Assembly: GCA_000224765.2 (NCBI GenBank)
Contig: AGAU01000322.1
Location: forward strand, 1-59,175
Source of the DNA: SAR324 cluster bacterium JCVI-SC AAA005
GTDB lineage: Bacteria > SAR324 > NAC60-12
DNA length: 59,175 nucleotides
Direction of reading: 5' to 3'
The first letter of the stretch is position 1. Each line of letters opens with the position of its first letter. Shown here in pieces: positions 56,552 to 59,175 of the stretch. A program made the translations under genes and the position numbers. The notes under the pieces are model-generated. The model searched no databases and was not told the DNA's origin. It worked only from the letters and a program-made list of their open reading frames with translations.

Positions 56552-58642
56552 ATGAAAAAGGCACTTCTCCGACCAGATTTTTGGATCACGATCCTTCTTT
56601 TCTTAGCCATGATTCCTGCCGAGCAATTTGAGATATTTTCAGGATTAGAAAATCAGCTGCAGGGATATCGCCACATCTTACGGCACACTGCAAATCCTGA
56701 AGCTTATGCATTTGCTGAAAATGATATGGTGATTGTTGATACTGACGAAGAGTTCTTTACTGAATATGGAAGTTGGCCACTGCAACGCAAACACATTGCT
56801 GAGATTGTAACCAACCTACAGGAATTGGGGGCCAAGGTCGTTGCGCTTGATATGCTTATGGATTTTCCAAATGGCTACGGTGAAGACCCTATTTTGGCAG
56901 AAGCACTTGGAAAAAAGCCAAACACCATGGTGGTGGGTCAATTGAATCTTGTAAATGAAGAAATACGTGGAGTCACAGCGGCAACTCCTGTTCTGCAGGA
57001 AGCTACCATCGCTGGTTACACCAACCATACTTTGATAGGTAACCGACTCTCCCGGCTTCGTTTCTATGATCAGGCTGTCAATGAACTCAACATCTGGCCT
57101 TGGGCAGTTCAAGCATTAGCTATGTATTGGAATATTGAACCACGGCTAGAGGACAACATTCTCTACATTGGAGACAAGGAAATTCAACTGGACCAAAATG
57201 GTGATCTTTGGTTGGATTACCCGCTTCACAAACCAGGCGTTACTTTTCTCCATGAATACGCAGGTATCACCGCAGCAATGGTCCTAAATCTTTATGAGGG
57301 AGAGATTTACGGTCTGGAAGATTTGGATGAAGATGAAATCTATGAGTTAGAATACTGGGTAAAAGACAAACTCGTTCTAGTTGGTGATACAACCGAAGTG
57401 TCTCACGATATTTTTTCAACCCCAGTTGGAGAGATTTATGGGATTGAAATTCTAGCTGATACGATTTGGACGATGATGAATGGCGCCCCTATTCGTCCAG
57501 CAAGTAGCAAAGTGGAGGCAGTTGTTCTTATCTGTATGATGTTGTTGTTTTTGTTCATCGCCAGCCGTAATAAGTTTCAAAATATAATATTTCTGCTGGC
57601 AATATTCTCATATGCTGGGATTACAATTTATTCCTACGTTTATCATGGATATGTATTGTCAATGAGTTATATCATTCCTGCAATGATTCTCAGTATGCTC
57701 GCTACAAACTTCTATCTATTCATGGCAGAGAGACAGCAAAAAGCCTTCATCAAGAACGCTTTCTCTCAATACCTCTCTCCAAGTGTGATTGATGTAATCG
57801 TCAAGGACCCCACAAAACTCAGTTTGGGTGGTGAGCGTCGTGAAATGACTGCATACTTCTCAGATGTTCAGAAGTTCTCAACGATTTCAGAGAGTCTCAC
57901 GCCTGAAGAACTTGTTGCATTACTGAATGAATACCTTACTGAGATGTGCAATCTCATTTCCAGTAGGGCTGGTACTATAGACAAGTTTGAAGGGGATGCC
58001 ATCATTGCATTCTGGGGAGCTCCCTTGGATCAACCTGATCACGCTAAACTTGCCTGTTTTGCAACAATTGACATGCAAAAGCGTCTGATTGAAATGCGTA
58101 AGGACTGGCGAGAAAAAAGTAGCCCCCAACTCTTTGCACGAATGGGGATCAACAGCGGCCCAATCGTGGTCGGTAACATGGGATCACAGCAAAGGATGGA
58201 CTATACTATCATGGGCGACACGGTCAATCTGGCTGCACGTCTGGAAGGCGCAAACAAGTTTTATAAAACCTTTACGATGATCTCAGGAAATACCTACTAT
58301 GGTACGGAACACTTGGAAGGTGCCGAAAATTATGTAGATGCAAGAGAATTAGACATTGTTCGAGTGGTTGGTAAAAAAGAACCTGTTCCAGTTTTTGAGG
58401 TCCTAGACTTTAAGAATAAGCTCATTGGCCCAATGACCGACGTTCTTGAGCATTATCAAAAGGGCCTTTCTTGTTACAAAGATCGTGATTATCCAATTGC
58501 TATCGAGCACCTCCGCAAAGCCTTGACCTTCCTCGAAAATGATGGGCCATGTCTTACCTACATCGAGCGTTGTGAACGCTTCATCAGTGAGCCTCCCCCT
58601 GGTGACTGGGACGGGGTTTATACACACACCGAGAAAGGCTAA
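56552..58642 (+). CDS. CHASE2-domain adenylate/guanylate cyclase
   Basis: 696 residues. An N-terminal helix is followed by a periplasmic CHASE2 sensor domain (about 35-320; LQRKHIAEIVTNLQELGAKVVALDM and VLVGDTTEVSHDIFSTP), three membrane helices (about 325-395), then a class III cyclase domain. The metal aspartates are in AYFSDVQKFSTIS and EGDAIIAFWGAP, the lysine (adenine-selecting) in IDKFEGD, and the transition-state residues in YTIMGDTVNLAARLEGA. A short TPR-like tail follows. Product probably cAMP. The FecR-like protein upstream may be a partner on the periplasmic side. Confidence 0.93.
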   Translation: MKKALLRPDFWITILLFLAMIPAEQFEIFSGLENQLQGYRHILRHTANPEAYAFAENDMVIVDTDEEFFTEYGSWPLQRKHIAEIVTNLQELGAKVVALDMLMDFPNGYGEDPILAEALGKKPNTMVVGQLNLVNEEIRGVTAATPVLQEATIAGYTNHTLIGNRLSRLRFYDQAVNELNIWPWAVQALAMYWNIEPRLEDNILYIGDKEIQLDQNGDLWLDYPLHKPGVTFLHEYAGITAAMVLNLYEGEIYGLEDLDEDEIYELEYWVKDKLVLVGDTTEVSHDIFSTPVGEIYGIEILADTIWTMMNGAPIRPASSKVEAVVLICMMLLFLFIASRNKFQNIIFLLAIFSYAGITIYSYVYHGYVLSMSYIIPAMILSMLATNFYLFMAERQQKAFIKNAFSQYLSPSVIDVIVKDPTKLSLGGERREMTAYFSDVQKFSTISESLTPEELVALLNEYLTEMCNLISSRAGTIDKFEGDAIIAFWGAPLDQPDHAKLACFATIDMQKRLIEMRKDWREKSSPQLFARMGINSGPIVVGNMGSQQRMDYTIMGDTVNLAARLEGANKFYKTFTMISGNTYYGTEHLEGAENYVDARELDIVRVVGKKEPVPVFEVLDFKNKLIGPMTDVLEHYQKGLSCYKDRDYPIAIEHLRKALTFLENDGPCLTYIERCERFISEPPPGDWDGVYTHTEKG

Positions 58643-58643
58643 A

Positions 58644-59175
58644 TTGTTTACAGGAATCGTTCAGGGCAAAGGAGAGATCCTATTCTCGCGGGGTCATAGC
58701 GGTGGGCTAAAGCTTCGCATACAGATTGACGAAATGGGTACTGGCTTAGAACTGGGAGCAAGTGTAGCGGTGTCCGGCGTGTGCCTCACTGTTGTATGTT
58801 TTAAGGAAGGCGCATGGGCAGAATTCGATATAATTCAGGAAACCTTAGATCGATCAAATCTTGGAATGCTGCAAATTGGTTCTCACACGAATATTGAGCG
58901 ATCTCTTAGAATTGGAGATGAACTTGGTGGGCATCAGGTCAATGGCCATATCGATTGTAAAGCCCAAGTCATTGAAATCGTTGAGACTCCGGGAAATCGC
59001 AAACTCTGGATCGAACTTTCCCCACAATGGAGCAACTATTTAGTCCCCAAAGGTTGGATTGCAGTTGATGGAGTAAGCCTAACAGTCGTTGATGTGGAGC
59101 CAGATCGATTTTCAATTTGTTTGATCCCAGAAACTCTCTCCAGAACGACTCTCTGTGACGCAACCCAAACCACCT
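58644..59175 (+). CDS. ribE: Riboflavin synthase, alpha chain (partial, runs off the window)
   Basis: First 177 codons. Starts with TTG at 58644, one base after the cyclase stop: FTGIVQGKGEI matches the family N-terminus MFTGIV. The first lumazine-binding domain has SGVCLTVVCF, and the motif GGHQVNGHID lies at its end; the second has GVSLTVVDVEP. It joins two 6,7-dimethyl-8-ribityllumazine molecules to form riboflavin. The end lies outside the window. It overlaps no regulatory sequence here and is likely cotranscribed with the cyclase gene. Confidence 0.95.
   Translation, partial: MFTGIVQGKGEILFSRGHSGGLKLRIQIDEMGTGLELGASVAVSGVCLTVVCFKEGAWAEFDIIQETLDRSNLGMLQIGSHTNIERSLRIGDELGGHQVNGHIDCKAQVIEIVETPGNRKLWIELSPQWSNYLVPKGWIAVDGVSLTVVDVEPDRFSICLIPETLSRTTLCDATQTT

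Overview
The window reads as chromosomal DNA of a Gram-negative heterotroph. It has lipoprotein and Tat signal peptides, a DctPQM TRAP transporter, several sugar ABC transporters, a bactofilin and a CHASE2 adenylate cyclase. The mix of catabolic genes suits a free-living or host-associated marine proteobacterium. An alphaproteobacterium or the SAR324 lineage are possible, but no rRNA or lineage marker lies here and this is a guess. No tRNA, rRNA, CRISPR array or insertion sequence was seen.

Layout. 1-2233 (-): MalFG-type sugar ABC transporter. 2685-5473 (-): a TVP38/TMEM64 plus FAD-disulfide oxidoreductase fusion, translationally coupled to a CDP-alcohol phosphatidyltransferase. 5645-7756: HisC-like aminotransferase and a frameshifted EamA exporter. 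7938-11426: a decayed lipoprotein with fibronectin-III and RCC1 repeats. 11612-18045: aldose epimerase, amidohydrolase, aldo/keto reductase, ThDP enzyme, an unknown membrane protein and a glyoxalase. 18096-22465 (-): a TetR-linked operon for a two-subunit molybdenum hydroxylase whose large subunit is broken, headed by twin palindromic operators. 22591-27757: MFS transporter, a dead GntR regulator, methylthioribose kinase and methylthioribose-1-phosphate isomerase, with a dead ribose-type ABC transporter between the last two. 28330-35220 (-): PobA, a dead MetE-like gene, a frameshifted class II aldolase, a ketopantoate-reductase-like gene and a TRAP transporter.

35554-51972 (+) is the metabolic centrepiece: fifteen same-strand genes. 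They encode a sugar isomerase/epimerase, two PfkB kinases flanking an RbsD/FucU mutarotase, a complete ABC transporter, DeoC, a tandem aldehyde dehydrogenase, a shikimate-dehydrogenase-like protein, an altronate-type dehydratase, an SDR, a fumarylacetoacetate-hydrolase-family protein and a D-2-hydroxyacid dehydrogenase. The first half looks like a ribose/deoxyribose phosphorylating route (kinase, DeoC, acetaldehyde oxidation). The second half looks like a non-phosphorylating sugar-acid route (dehydratase, 2-keto-3-deoxy-acid dehydrogenase, diketo-acid hydrolase). How they join is not known from sequence.

51973-53054 has no intact gene but holds a good promoter and a terminator. 53055-59175: bactofilin, enolase, CrcB, a FecR-like secreted protein with a CHASE2 adenylate cyclase, and the start of riboflavin synthase.

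The most striking general feature is gene decay. Seven loci are disrupted (EamA, FN3/RCC1, IorB-like, GntR, ABC transporter remnant, MetE-like, class II aldolase), several by multiple independent stops. Many neighbouring genes are perfectly intact.
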